Position numbers and translations under genes: made by a program. DNA of 39,162 bases, taken from an uncultured Atopobiaceae bacterium (GTDB lineage Bacteria > Actinomycetota > Coriobacteriia > Coriobacteriales > Atopobiaceae). Shown one piece after another: positions 24,856-32,586 of this stretch. The first letter of the stretch is position 1; each line of letters opens with the position of its first letter. The notes under the pieces are model-generated. The model saw only the letters and a list, made by a program, of their open reading frames with translations, was not told where the DNA came from and did not search any database. The stretch is taken from NCBI GenBank assembly GCA_944321515.1, contig CALULO010000002.1:1-39162 (forward strand). Reading direction: 5' to 3'.

Positions 24856-25323
24856 CTACGCGGACGACCAGCCCAGCTCGTCGGTGTCCAGCATGACGGT
24901 GAAGGGGCCGTCGTTGACCAGGCTCACGCGCATGTCCGCGCCAAAGACGCCGCGGCCCACGCGCCCTGGCCCCAGCTCCGCCTCGGCGAGCTCGCAGAAC
25001 CGCTCGTAGAGGTGCTCGGCGAGTGCCGGGGCGGCCGCCCCGGTGAACGAGGGCCGGTTGCCCCGGCGCGCGTCCGCATAGAGCGTGAACTGGCTCACCA
25101 CGAGGACGGAGCCGCCGGTGTCGGCCAGGGAGCGGTTCGTCTTTCCGGCCTCGTCGGCGCAGATGCGCAGCGCCGCCACCTTGCGCCACAGCCGCTCGGC
25201 GAGCGCCTCGTCGTCGCCGGGGGCCACGCCCAGGAGGATGAGGTAGCCGGGACCGCAGCTGCCAACCGTGACGCCGTCAACCTCGACCTGCGCGCGCTCC
25301 ACGCGCTGAATCAGGGCTCGCAT
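24856..25323 (-). CDS. dtd: D-aminoacyl-tRNA deacylase
   Basis: Dtd removes D-amino acids (and glycine) mischarged on tRNA and keeps translation homochiral. The 155-aa protein begins MRALIQRVERAQVEVDG, typical of the family, and has the catalytic SQFTLYAD motif near residue 80. The cross-subunit motif, normally GPVT, reads GPFT in VNDGPFTVMLDT, so the usual Val is Phe. The enzyme works as a homodimer in the cytoplasm. ATG 25323 starts the conserved sequence. It lies 8 bp downstream of the M32 carboxypeptidase stop, so the two are probably co-transcribed. Confidence 0.93.
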   Translation of the reverse strand: MRALIQRVERAQVEVDGVTVGSCGPGYLILLGVAPGDDEALAERLWRKVAALRICADEAGKTNRSLADTGGSVLVVSQFTLYADARRGNRPSFTGAAAPALAEHLYERFCELAEAELGPGRVGRGVFGADMRVSLVNDGPFTVMLDTDELGWSSA

Positions 25324-25331
25324 CGCTGGCC

Positions 25332-26879
25332 CTAGCCCAGCCGGTAGAGCGTCGAGAACTTCTCCGTGAGGTAGTCGGTGAAGTACGTCGGCGAGAAGGG
25401 CTCCCCGCACGCCTCCTGGATGATCTCGCCGGAGTCCTTTGCGCGGCCCCAGCGCCAGACGTTGTCGCGCAGCCACGCGCGGACGGGCGCAAGGTCCCCG
25501 CTCGCGCACGCGCCGTCAAAGTCGACGCCTCTCGCCACCATGGCCGCCTTGAGCTGTGCGCCGTAGGCCGAGCCGAGGGCGTAGGTGGGGAAGTAGCCGA
25601 ACGACCCGTCGGACCAGTGGGTGTCCTGCAGCGCCCCGTGCGCGTCGTCGGGGACCGTGACGCCTAGGTAGCTGCGGTACTTCTCGGCCCAGAGGCGCGG
25701 CACGTCGGCCGCGGTGGCCTCACCGGAGAAGAGCATCTGCTCGATCTCGTAGCGGACCATGATGTGCAGCGGGTAGGTGAGCTCGTCAGCCTCCGTGCGG
25801 ACCAGGCCTGGCTCGGCGCAGTTCTCTGCGAGGTAGAGCTGGTGGGGCGTCACGCGGCCGAGCTGGCCGGGGAAGTGGCGCGCCAGCACCTTGAGCAGCG
25901 GTGCGGCGAAGGCCTCCGAGCGCCCGACGAGGTTCTCGAAGAAGCGGCTCTGAGCCTCGTGCATGCCCATCGAGGTGCCGCCCACCAGCGAGGTGCCCGC
26001 GTAGGATGCGTCGACGTTCTGCTCGTAGAGGGCGTGCCCGCCCTCGTGGAGGATGGAGAACACGTTGGAGAGCAGGTTGTCCGCGTATGCGTGGCCGGTC
26101 ACGACCACGAAGTCTGGGCTGATGCCGGCCGTGAACGGGTGCTCCGTACGTCCCACCCAGAGCGCGTCCTCGTCGATGCCCTCAAGGCGCACCAGGTCGC
26201 GTGCGAGCCGCCACTGGCGCTCCTCATCAAAGGTTCCGTCTACCACCGTGTGGCTTGGCTTGTGACGGCTGGCCATGCAGTCGGCCAGAAGCGGCACCAC
26301 GCAGTCCTTCACCTGCGAGAAGAACCGGTCGTAGAAGGCGCGGTCACACCCGCGCTCGTACTCGTCCAGCCAGACGTCGTAGGGGTCGGCGCCGGGCTTC
26401 TTGCAGGCGGCCATGTGGCGCAGCGCCTCCACGATGCGGTCCACGTAGGGCTCGAAGCTCGCCCAGTCGTTGGCGGCCTTTGCGCGGCGCCAGACGTCGT
26501 TGGCCTCCACGGTGAGGCGGCTGAAGGCAGCCTGCTCCTCGGCGGGCACGTCTACCAGCGAGGCGCGGTCGCGTCGGAGCACGCGCACCTGCGCCACGCG
26601 CTTCTCGCCAAGGAGCTCGGGCTGACCGGACAGGCGCTCAAGGAAGGCGCCCACCTCCGGGGCACAGAGCGCCTCCACGTACATCTGCTGGAGCTGCGCC
26701 AGGGCCTCGCCGCGCTGGGCGGTTGCCCTGGGAGGGTCGATGACGGGGCCGAGAGCGCCGACCTCGCCCATCGCGTAGCCGAGCGAGAAGAGCGTGCGCT
26801 CAAGGGCGTCGAGCGCCTCCATGTCCGCTCGGGGGTTGGAGAGCGCGGCGTTGATCTGGCTGGGGTTCGTTTCTGCCAT
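25332..26879 (-). CDS. M32 family zinc metallocarboxypeptidase
   Basis: This 515-aa protein is a carboxypeptidase of the Taq/Pfu type, which trims C-terminal residues from peptides in the cytoplasm. The zinc site is HEGGH (residues 278-282), followed by GTSMGMHEAQSRFFENLVGR with the third ligand region. Further family blocks are HPFTAGISPDFVVVT, PLHIMVRYEIEQMLF and GSFGYFPTYALGSAYGAQL. The length fits the family (about 500). ATG 26879 has AGGAGG upstream; the longer in-frame extension is not family-like. It is the first gene of a unit with dtd. A GCGAGAAGAAC copy lies within it (26315-26325), encoding RFFS on the other strand. Confidence 0.93.
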   Translation of the reverse strand: MAETNPSQINAALSNPRADMEALDALERTLFSLGYAMGEVGALGPVIDPPRATAQRGEALAQLQQMYVEALCAPEVGAFLERLSGQPELLGEKRVAQVRVLRRDRASLVDVPAEEQAAFSRLTVEANDVWRRAKAANDWASFEPYVDRIVEALRHMAACKKPGADPYDVWLDEYERGCDRAFYDRFFSQVKDCVVPLLADCMASRHKPSHTVVDGTFDEERQWRLARDLVRLEGIDEDALWVGRTEHPFTAGISPDFVVVTGHAYADNLLSNVFSILHEGGHALYEQNVDASYAGTSLVGGTSMGMHEAQSRFFENLVGRSEAFAAPLLKVLARHFPGQLGRVTPHQLYLAENCAEPGLVRTEADELTYPLHIMVRYEIEQMLFSGEATAADVPRLWAEKYRSYLGVTVPDDAHGALQDTHWSDGSFGYFPTYALGSAYGAQLKAAMVARGVDFDGACASGDLAPVRAWLRDNVWRWGRAKDSGEIIQEACGEPFSPTYFTDYLTEKFSTLYRLG

Positions 26880-26900
26880 GGTGCCTCCTAGATTGAGACA

Positions 26901-26956
26901 ATGGGGACGGAGGAAAGCGTCACACGCGGATAAGGGACAGTTTACCCCGTCCCCAT
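26901..26956. repeat. REP-like inverted repeat element upstream of the M32 gene
   Basis: ATGGGGACGG (26901-26910) and CCGTCCCCAT (26947-26956) are perfect reverse complements around 36 bases that include AAGGGACAGTTTACC. This word pattern resembles repeat elements I know to be common in many bacteria beside Y1-type (RAYT) transposases. No transposase is present here. The family link is from memory. Confidence 0.5.
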
Positions 26957-27026
26957 CGTCACGACCGCCTGCGACGCTGATGGGGCATTCCGTGCAAAGG
27001 ACGTCCACGGGGGCCTCCGCACCGCG

Positions 27027-27032
27027 TATCAT
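27027..27032 (+). promoter_or_regulatory. possible -10 element of the glucokinase gene
   Basis: TATCAT lies 67 bp upstream of the start codon. No good -35 is visible. Confidence 0.35.
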
Positions 27033-27098
27033 CGTCGTACCGAACATCATCCGGGCGCTCGGCGCTCACCGGCGCCCACAGGCGAGGGAGGCACCCCC

Positions 27099-28052
27099 AT
27101 GGACATGGTTCTTGGCATCGACGTCGGCGGCACGAGCATCAAGGTCGGCCTGTTCACCCCCGAGGGCGAGCTGCTTGAGGAGCGCAAGGTCCCCACGCCG
27201 GCGCTCGTGAGCCCCGAGGCCTACGAGGTGGTCACGGGGGCCATCGCCAAGATGCTCTCCGCCCACGACGCCACCACGGAGGACGTCGTCGCCTGCGGCC
27301 TGGACATCCCCGGCCCCGTGGCCGACGACGGCACGGTGGGGCTTCTCGCCAACATCGAGCTCGACCCGGAGGGCCTCGTCGGTGCCATGAGCGCGGCGCT
27401 GCCCAACGCTACCATCGCCTTCGTCAACGACGCCAACGCTGCCGCGCTTGGGGAGATGTGGGCCGGCGTGGCCCAGGGCGTCTCCAGCTACGTGCTCATT
27501 GCGCTGGGCACCGGCGTGGGCGCGGGCGTCGTGGTCAACGGCCGGCTGGTTGCGGGTGCCTTTGGCTCCGGCGGTGAGATCGGGCACATGACCGTCAACT
27601 ACGACGAGGAGCTCGTCTGCGGCTGCGGTCGCCGCGGCTGCCTAGAGCAGTACGCCTCCGCCAAGGGCATCGTCCGGCTCTACCTTGAGGCTTGCGAGCG
27701 GCGCGGCGTCAAGCCGGTGGAGGTGGAGCACGCCACCGACACCCTCTCCGTCTTCCGCGCGCTGGCGTCTGGCGACGAGTGCGCCAAGCTCGCCGTGGAC
27801 GAGATGTGCGACTACCTGGCCCGTGTCATGGCCCAGGTCTCCTGCGTCATCGACCCGGCGATGTTCCTCATCGGTGGCGGCGTTGCGGGCGCCTTTGCCA
27901 CCTTTGCGCCCGAGCTGCGCGAGCGCTTCCGCTCCTACGCCCTTGCGACGTGCAAGGACGCCAGGATCGAGGCGGCTGGGCTTGGCAACCAGGCCGCGAT
28001 GTATGGATGCGCCTACGAGGCCCTTCGCCTGCGCCAGGCGGCGGGTAACTAG
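27099..28052 (+). CDS. glkA: ROK family glucokinase
   Basis: The 317-aa protein should phosphorylate glucose to glucose-6-phosphate using ATP in the cytoplasm. Seen: the N-terminal phosphate-binding loop LGIDVGGTSIKVGLF, the sugar-binding region IPGPVADDG and VNDANAAALGE, ALGTGVGAGVV, and the ROK zinc site H-x11-CGCGRRGC (HMTVNYDEELV then CGCGRRGCLE). This is a kinase, not a ROK repressor, because it starts directly with the kinase domain and lacks a winged helix. Other ROK substrates (fructose, mannose) are possible. ATG 27099 has GAGGGAGG upstream. Confidence 0.9.
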   Translation: MDMVLGIDVGGTSIKVGLFTPEGELLEERKVPTPALVSPEAYEVVTGAIAKMLSAHDATTEDVVACGLDIPGPVADDGTVGLLANIELDPEGLVGAMSAALPNATIAFVNDANAAALGEMWAGVAQGVSSYVLIALGTGVGAGVVVNGRLVAGAFGSGGEIGHMTVNYDEELVCGCGRRGCLEQYASAKGIVRLYLEACERRGVKPVEVEHATDTLSVFRALASGDECAKLAVDEMCDYLARVMAQVSCVIDPAMFLIGGGVAGAFATFAPELRERFRSYALATCKDARIEAAGLGNQAAMYGCAYEALRLRQAAGN

Positions 28053-28210
28053 CTGGCGCGGGACGTGCGGGCGCTCTGCAGGTCCGTCGCAGGGCCGTTT
28101 GCGAGTTTGTCGGCGGCTCCGCACGTGGTTTTACGGGCGGGCCGCGACAAAATTGAGCAAGAGTAACCGCTTTCATCCCGCTTGTCCACCACTATTTCGC
28201 CAAACGGTGC

Positions 28211-28216
28211 TACTAT
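28211..28216 (+). promoter_or_regulatory. -10 element for the PTS EIIA gene
   Basis: TACTAT is a good -10 with a 58-base interval to the coding start. TTGTCC lies 23 bases upstream, too far for a classical -35. Confidence 0.4.
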
Positions 28217-28273
28217 TCCGTTGTTGTGCATGCGCTCGTAATACGGCGCAGGGTCGCCAGGTAAGGAGTCATG

Positions 28274-28732
28274 ATGAGCGAGTTTGTCCCCGTCAACCAC
28301 GTTCTTCTCGACCAGTCCGCCGCTTCCGTGGACGAGGTCCTGCGTCTTCTGGCCGATAAGGCCGTCGAGCTGGGTATTGCTACCGACGCAGACGCTGTCT
28401 ACGAGGCTTTCAAGGCCCGCGAGGCCGAGGGCACTACGGGCATGACGGGCGGCTTCGCCATTCCTCACGCCAAGAGCGACGCCATCTCCAAGGCCGGCAT
28501 GATCGTTGCCAAGTTCGCCGAGGGCATTGAGTGGGCCTCCATGGATGACGCTCCGATCACCTGCGCCATCGCCATCCTGACCCCGGCCGCCGAGGCGGGC
28601 ACCACCCACCTCCAGCTGCTCTCCAAGACCGCCGTGCTGCTCATGAACGAGGGCTTCCGCTCCAGCGTCCAGGGCGCCACGGACGCCGAGAAGATCGCCT
28701 CGCTCATCAACGAGGGGCTCGACGAGGAGTAG
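28274..28732 (+). CDS. stand-alone PTS EIIA protein, fructose/mannitol type
   Basis: EIIA proteins pass phosphate from HPr to the sugar-specific EIIB. The 152-aa protein has the fructose-type EIIA fold, with the phosphorylated histidine in GGFAIPHAKSD (about residue 65), VLLDQSAASVDEVLRLLADKAVE at the N-terminus and LTPAAEAGTTHLQLLSKTAVLL near 100. No EIIB, EIIC or HPr gene is adjacent, so it may serve a transporter elsewhere or be regulatory, like EIIA-Ntr. I prefer ATG 28274 over ATG 28271 because it gives a better spacing (5 bases) to AAGGAG. A GTTCTTCTCG match, one base short of the 11-mer, lies in codons 10-13. Confidence 0.9.
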   Translation: MSEFVPVNHVLLDQSAASVDEVLRLLADKAVELGIATDADAVYEAFKAREAEGTTGMTGGFAIPHAKSDAISKAGMIVAKFAEGIEWASMDDAPITCAIAILTPAAEAGTTHLQLLSKTAVLLMNEGFRSSVQGATDAEKIASLINEGLDEE

Positions 28733-28771
28733 TCGACAGGTTGGCCGGAACGGCACGGTCTGACTGAGGAT

Positions 28772-28808
28772 GGGGCTCGGCGCAAGTGCGCGCCGGGCCC
28801 CGTTTTTT
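28772..28808 (+). terminator. intrinsic terminator after the EIIA gene
   Basis: GGGGCTCGGCGC (28772-28783) pairs with GCGCCGGGCCCC (28790-28801), with one G-U pair and a 6-base loop, followed by six T residues (28803-28808). Confidence 0.95.
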
Positions 28809-28897
28809 GAAGCGACCTCCGAGAGCGGCGCCCGGGTGCGAGCGCGCCCGGATGCAAGCGCGCTCCGGCGCAAGCGGGGAGGCGACGCGCCTTGCCC

Positions 28898-28903
28898 TAG
28901 AAT
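28898..28903 (+). promoter_or_regulatory. -10 element for the HAD gene
   Basis: TAGAAT lies 39 bp upstream of the start codon. The -35 is unclear. Confidence 0.35.
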
Positions 28904-28942
28904 ACGGGGGATGGAAACCAGACCAAGGGACGGGGGCTCTGC

Positions 28943-29761
28943 ATGGCCGTGAAGCTCATACTCTCAGATATCGACTCCACCATTCTGCCGCATGGCCAGC
29001 GACAGGTCTCTGAGCGCACGCGCTCGGCCTTCCACGCGGCCGCGGCGGCGGGCATCCACGTGGGGCCGGCGAGCGGCCGCGGCTACGCGTGGATTCCGGG
29101 CTTCTTCGGCGGCGACGAGGCGTGCTGTGCCACGGCGCTCGCCACCAACGGCATGCAGGTCTACTTGGACGGCGAGAAGGTCCTGGAAAAGACGCTCGAT
29201 GCCGAGTCGCTCGAGCGGGTGCGCGCCATCGCGGCAGAGACGCCGCACGCAGGGCTGCTCACCTTCCGGGAGGACGGCACGCCGCTCCTGGTCCAGGGCA
29301 CCCGCGACGACCTGCGGCGCACCTTCTCGTCCTATGCCGAGACCTGCGTGGAGACGCCCGGGCTGCCGGACTTTCCGGTTGTGAAGGCAAACGTCTTTGA
29401 CGGTGCGGGGCCGGAGGAGCATGCCGCGCTCGTGGCGCGCCTGAACGCGGAGGTTCCCGCCTTCGACGTGGACCTGGCGATGCCCACCTACTCCAACATC
29501 AACCCGCACGGGTGGAACAAGGGCGCGGCCGTCACGTGGCTGCGCGAGCGGCTGGGGCTTGCGCGCGATGAGGTGGTGGTCTTCGGCGACGGCGACAACG
29601 ACCTCCCGATGTTCTCCGTGGTGGAGCACTCCGTCGCCGTCTCCAACGCCACGCCCGAGGCTGCCGCTGCGGCCCGCTGGCACATCGGCGCCTGCGAGGA
29701 CGATGCCGTTGCCGTCGCGATCGAGGCGCTGGCGGCGGGGGAGTGGCCGTTCACGGCGTAG
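28943..29761 (+). CDS. HAD superfamily (Cof/IIB type) phosphatase
   Basis: The 272-aa protein is a Cof-type haloacid-dehalogenase hydrolase, probably a sugar-phosphate or nucleotide phosphatase. The nucleophile motif is SDIDSTIL (Asp9, Asp11), the second motif is GPASGRGYAW near residue 40, and the metal site is VVFGDGDNDLPMF near 215, with the conserved HGWNKGAAV before it. The cap is of IIB type. The substrate cannot be inferred. ATG 28943 starts the conserved sequence; the upstream CGGGGG is only a modest ribosome-binding site. The gap to the response regulator is 61 bp. Confidence 0.88.
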   Translation: MAVKLILSDIDSTILPHGQRQVSERTRSAFHAAAAAGIHVGPASGRGYAWIPGFFGGDEACCATALATNGMQVYLDGEKVLEKTLDAESLERVRAIAAETPHAGLLTFREDGTPLLVQGTRDDLRRTFSSYAETCVETPGLPDFPVVKANVFDGAGPEEHAALVARLNAEVPAFDVDLAMPTYSNINPHGWNKGAAVTWLRERLGLARDEVVVFGDGDNDLPMFSVVEHSVAVSNATPEAAAAARWHIGACEDDAVAVAIEALAAGEWPFTA

Positions 29762-29810
29762 GCTGCTCGTAGCGCCCGCCGCCGTGCCCGTTGCGACGGC
29801 TCCTCGGCCC

Positions 29811-29816
29811 TATACT
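29811..29816 (+). promoter_or_regulatory. -10 element of a probably leaderless response-regulator transcript
   Basis: TATACT ends 6 bp before the ATG at 29823, so transcription should begin at or within a base or two of the start codon. No Shine-Dalgarno sequence is present (GGCCCC precedes the ATG). TTGCGA at 29791-29796 is a possible -35, but the 14-base spacer is short. Confidence 0.55.
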
Positions 29817-29822
29817 GGCCCC

Positions 29823-30557
29823 ATGATCGATTCTGCCGACAGCGACAAGCCTCGCGTCCTCGTGGTGGAGGACGACGCCGCGCTCTCCGAGGTGGTCTGC
29901 ACCTTCCTCGGGGACGAGGGTTACGCGTGCACGCCGGCGTTCTCCGGCACGGAGGCGCTTCTCCTTGCGGGGCGGACCGGCGCGGGCGAGAAGAACCTCC
30001 CGTTTGACCTCGTGATCTTGGACCTCATGCTGCCGGGAGTCTCCGGCGAGGAGCTCATCGGGCGCCTGCGCGCGGCGGGCATGGCCGCGCCGGTGATCGT
30101 GACCTCGGCCAAGGGTGCGCTTGCCGACCGCGTGGGGGTCCTTCGCCTGGGTGCAAACGACTACCTGGTCAAGCCCTTTGACCTGGAGGAGCTGCTCGCG
30201 CGCGTCGAGGTACAGCTGCGCGGGAGGACTGGCTCAGGCGCCTCGGAAGTGCTGCGCTTTGGCCGCTGGGAGCTTGACCTCTCGGCACGCTCGTTCTCCG
30301 TGGGCGGCGTGCCCGTGCGCCTCACGCGCACCGAGTTCGACATACTTGCCGTCCTGATGCGCGAGCCGAGCCGCGTCTTCACAAAGCAGGCCCTCTTTGA
30401 GCTGGTGAGGCATGAGGAGGCGCTCTCAGACGAGCGGACCATCTCCACGCACGTGGGCAACCTCCGTGCCAAGCTGCGCGCGACCGGCACTGACGGCTAC
30501 ATCCAGACCGTCTGGGGCATCGGCTTCAAGCTGGGCGAGGACGCGCCCGTCGGGTAG
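29823..30557 (+). CDS. OmpR-family response regulator
   Basis: This 244-aa regulator has a receiver domain (residues ~10-125: VVEDDAALS, phospho-acceptor Asp67 in LVILDLMLPG, conserved Lys117 in VKPF) and an OmpR-type winged helix (~145-238: RLTRTEFDILAVLM, DERTISTHVGNLRAKL, VWGIGFKL). It probably controls the ABC genes downstream and pairs with the kinase at 33323. Odd: between helix 2 and the phosphorylation strand it carries extra residues (GRTGAGEKNLP) where relatives have a short turn. The GEKN part (55-58) is encoded by an exact 13-base copy of the dispersed motif (29985-29997). The transcript is probably leaderless. Confidence 0.92.
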   Translation: MIDSADSDKPRVLVVEDDAALSEVVCTFLGDEGYACTPAFSGTEALLLAGRTGAGEKNLPFDLVILDLMLPGVSGEELIGRLRAAGMAAPVIVTSAKGALADRVGVLRLGANDYLVKPFDLEELLARVEVQLRGRTGSGASEVLRFGRWELDLSARSFSVGGVPVRLTRTEFDILAVLMREPSRVFTKQALFELVRHEEALSDERTISTHVGNLRAKLRATGTDGYIQTVWGIGFKLGEDAPVG

Positions 30558-30714
30558 CGGCGCCTCCCTCGGGTGGGCCGCCCTTCCCTCGGTTAGGGCA
30601 GTGTCTCCCCCGAGTGGGGCCGCGTCCCATCTTCTTGTCAAAGCCTTGTATCTTTCTGGGGCATTTCTCGAAACCTCCCGCGTACCCTTGGGATAAACGA
30701 CGAGGGGAGGGACC

Positions 30715-31791
30715 ATGAGCGTCAACGCCTGTGCCATCGAGACCTCGGGGCTGTCCAAGTCCTTCCGTGGCGTGAGGGCGGTCGCGGACGTGGGCCTGCA
30801 CGTGCCGGTCGGCGCCGTCTACGGCCTCGTGGGCAAGAACGGAGCGGGCAAGTCGACCCTGCTCAAGCTCGTGTCCGGCCTTACGCCGCAGGACGCGGGG
30901 GCCGTCTCCGTCCTTGGCCGTGAGCTCCGGCCCGGCCAGGCTGATTCCCGCCTCGGCGTCCTCGTGGAGGCGCCCGCGGTCTACGGTCGGCTGGACGCCT
31001 TCGAGAACCTCATGAACCGAGCGCTGGTGCTCGGCCTGCCAAACCCCAGGGAGGCGTGCCGCGAGGCGCTCGAGCTCGTGGGGCTTGATGCGCGGACGGC
31101 CGGCGACGGACGCCGTCGCGTGCTCTGGCCACGCGGGGCCTACGTCGACGACCTCTCCACCGGGCTGCGCCAGCGACTCGGTGTGGCCCTCGCGCTGCTC
31201 GGCAGCCCGGAGGTCCTGCTGCTCGACGAGCCGTTCAACGGAATCGACCCGACGGGTGCCGCCTCCCTGCGCGACCTCCTGGCCCGCCTTAGCCGGGAGC
31301 GCGGGGTTACCGTGCTGGTGAGCTCGCACGTGCTTGCGCACCTCGAGCGCGTCTGCACGCACTTTGGCGTCATGCGCGGCGGTTTCCTCGTGCGCGAGCT
31401 CACGGCCGAGGGGCTCTCCGACGCCTGTGCCGTCCACCTCGTGCTGCGGGTGGACACGCCGGAGCGCGCCGTGGCGGTGCTTGCCGAGGAGCTCCCGGGT
31501 CTCACGGTGCGCGTGCTGCCGGACGGCGCCCTCTCCGTGGCCGCCCCGAGTGGCGACGAGCCTGACCGACGCGTGCTCTCCCAGACGCTCCTGGGTGCGG
31601 GGATCGCCGTGACGGAGCTCTCCGCGTCCCAGCCGGACGTGGAGGCAGAGCTCGTCCGCATCATCGACGGCCGCGAGCCGTCCCGCTCCGCTGGCGAGAA
31701 GAACGTGTGGGGCGGCGACGTATCCGGCCCCGGCGGTGCGCGCGCCCCCGAGCCCGGCCCCGGCGGTGCGCCCGGCCCCGGGAGGGGGTGA
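30715..31791 (+). CDS. ABC transporter ATPase of a LanFEG/Bcr-like exporter
   Basis: The 358-aa ATPase energises the two permeases that follow. Walker A is GKNGAGKST (Lys46), the signature reads DDLSTGLRQRL in place of LSGGQ, Walker B is LLLDEPFNGID (Asp171-Glu172), and the switch His is in VLVSSHVLAH. This drift is typical of bacitracin/lantibiotic resistance ATPases. After the usual end near VRIIDG the protein is extended by about 38 residues containing GEKN (327-330), encoded by an exact 11-mer copy (31693-31703), then a low-complexity Gly/Pro/Ala tail from a 30-bp repeat. ATG 30715 has GAGGGGAGG upstream. The next gene starts 5 bp after the stop. Confidence 0.92.
   Translation: MSVNACAIETSGLSKSFRGVRAVADVGLHVPVGAVYGLVGKNGAGKSTLLKLVSGLTPQDAGAVSVLGRELRPGQADSRLGVLVEAPAVYGRLDAFENLMNRALVLGLPNPREACREALELVGLDARTAGDGRRRVLWPRGAYVDDLSTGLRQRLGVALALLGSPEVLLLDEPFNGIDPTGAASLRDLLARLSRERGVTVLVSSHVLAHLERVCTHFGVMRGGFLVRELTAEGLSDACAVHLVLRVDTPERAVAVLAEELPGLTVRVLPDGALSVAAPSGDEPDRRVLSQTLLGAGIAVTELSASQPDVEAELVRIIDGREPSRSAGEKNVWGGDVSGPGGARAPEPGPGGAPGPGRG
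31726..31770 (+). repeat. 30-bp period direct repeat in the ATPase 3' end
   Basis: GGCCCCGGCGGTGCG occurs at 31726-31740 and again at 31756-31770. It encodes the Gly/Pro-rich tail after the 11-mer copy. Confidence 0.75.
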
Positions 31792-31796
31792 GCGCC

Positions 31797-32573
31797 ATGA
31801 CTGGCCTTGCCAACCAGCTTCGCGCAGGACTCTACCTGCTGTTGCACGACGCCTACTTCAAGGGCGCGACGGTGGTCCTGGCGATGTGGCTCTCCGCCTA
31901 CGGGCTTCTCACGCTTCTGCCGGACGACGGCGTGACCTTTGCCTTCAGCCTTGGGTCAACGTTTGCCCTCTCCTTCCGGTTGGTGGCGTTCTTCACCTGC
32001 TTCGCGATGATGGGCCTCGCCGTGCACGACACCGCGGCAGGCGGCATGCGCGCCGCGGCCCTCGCCGGGCGCGGGCGCGCGGGCTACGTGGCCTCGCGCA
32101 TGCTGCTCGCCCCGCTCGTTGCCGTCGTGCTCGCCGCGGTCGCGACCGTTCTTCTCGCCGTGATGGGTGCGATGCTGCCGCGAGCCTTGGTGCCGGGCCC
32201 GTCGGCCGTTGCCGAGGTCGCCTCCCAGTTGCCTGCCTACCTGCTCGCCTCCTGGACGTATGCGGCCGTCGGCATGGTGTTGGTCTGGGCGTTTCCGCGC
32301 GAGCGGGGCATCGGGACGGTGCTCCTCGGCTCGGTCGTGCTCGTGACGGGGCTTCTTGAGACCGCCGTCCTGATGGCCTTTGTCATCGTCCCGCTGGCCT
32401 TCTCTCCCGAGCTTGCGTGGGACCTCTTTAGCGCTCTGCAGCCTGCCTCGCTCTCCATGGCGCTCCAGGGCTCCCTTGAGGTTGGCTCGGGCTATGTCGT
32501 TCTTCTCGCCGTCGTCTATCTTGGCGTGGCCTGGCTGCTTGCCTGGCGCCTGTGGGCGAGGCGGGCCGTATGA
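31797..32573 (+). CDS. ABC permease subunit 1 (LanE/G-like)
   Basis: This 258-aa integral membrane protein has six hydrophobic segments, starting with MTGLANQLRAGLYLLLHDAYFKGATVV. The first ~25 residues resemble the second permease (RAGAYLLVRNPYVW), so the two are paralogues that probably pair. No soluble domain is evident. Together with the ATPase it likely exports a peptide or drug from the membrane. ATG 31797 has GGAGGGGG upstream and follows the ATPase by 5 bp. Two exact copies of the dispersed motif occur in this gene, both as GTTCTTCTCGCC coding VLLA in frame (32148-32159, 32499-32510); the GTT and CTT codons are unusual for this GC-rich region. Confidence 0.88.
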   Translation: MTGLANQLRAGLYLLLHDAYFKGATVVLAMWLSAYGLLTLLPDDGVTFAFSLGSTFALSFRLVAFFTCFAMMGLAVHDTAAGGMRAAALAGRGRAGYVASRMLLAPLVAVVLAAVATVLLAVMGAMLPRALVPGPSAVAEVASQLPAYLLASWTYAAVGMVLVWAFPRERGIGTVLLGSVVLVTGLLETAVLMAFVIVPLAFSPELAWDLFSALQPASLSMALQGSLEVGSGYVVLLAVVYLGVAWLLAWRLWARRAV

Positions 32574-32586
32574 AGGGGATGCCATC

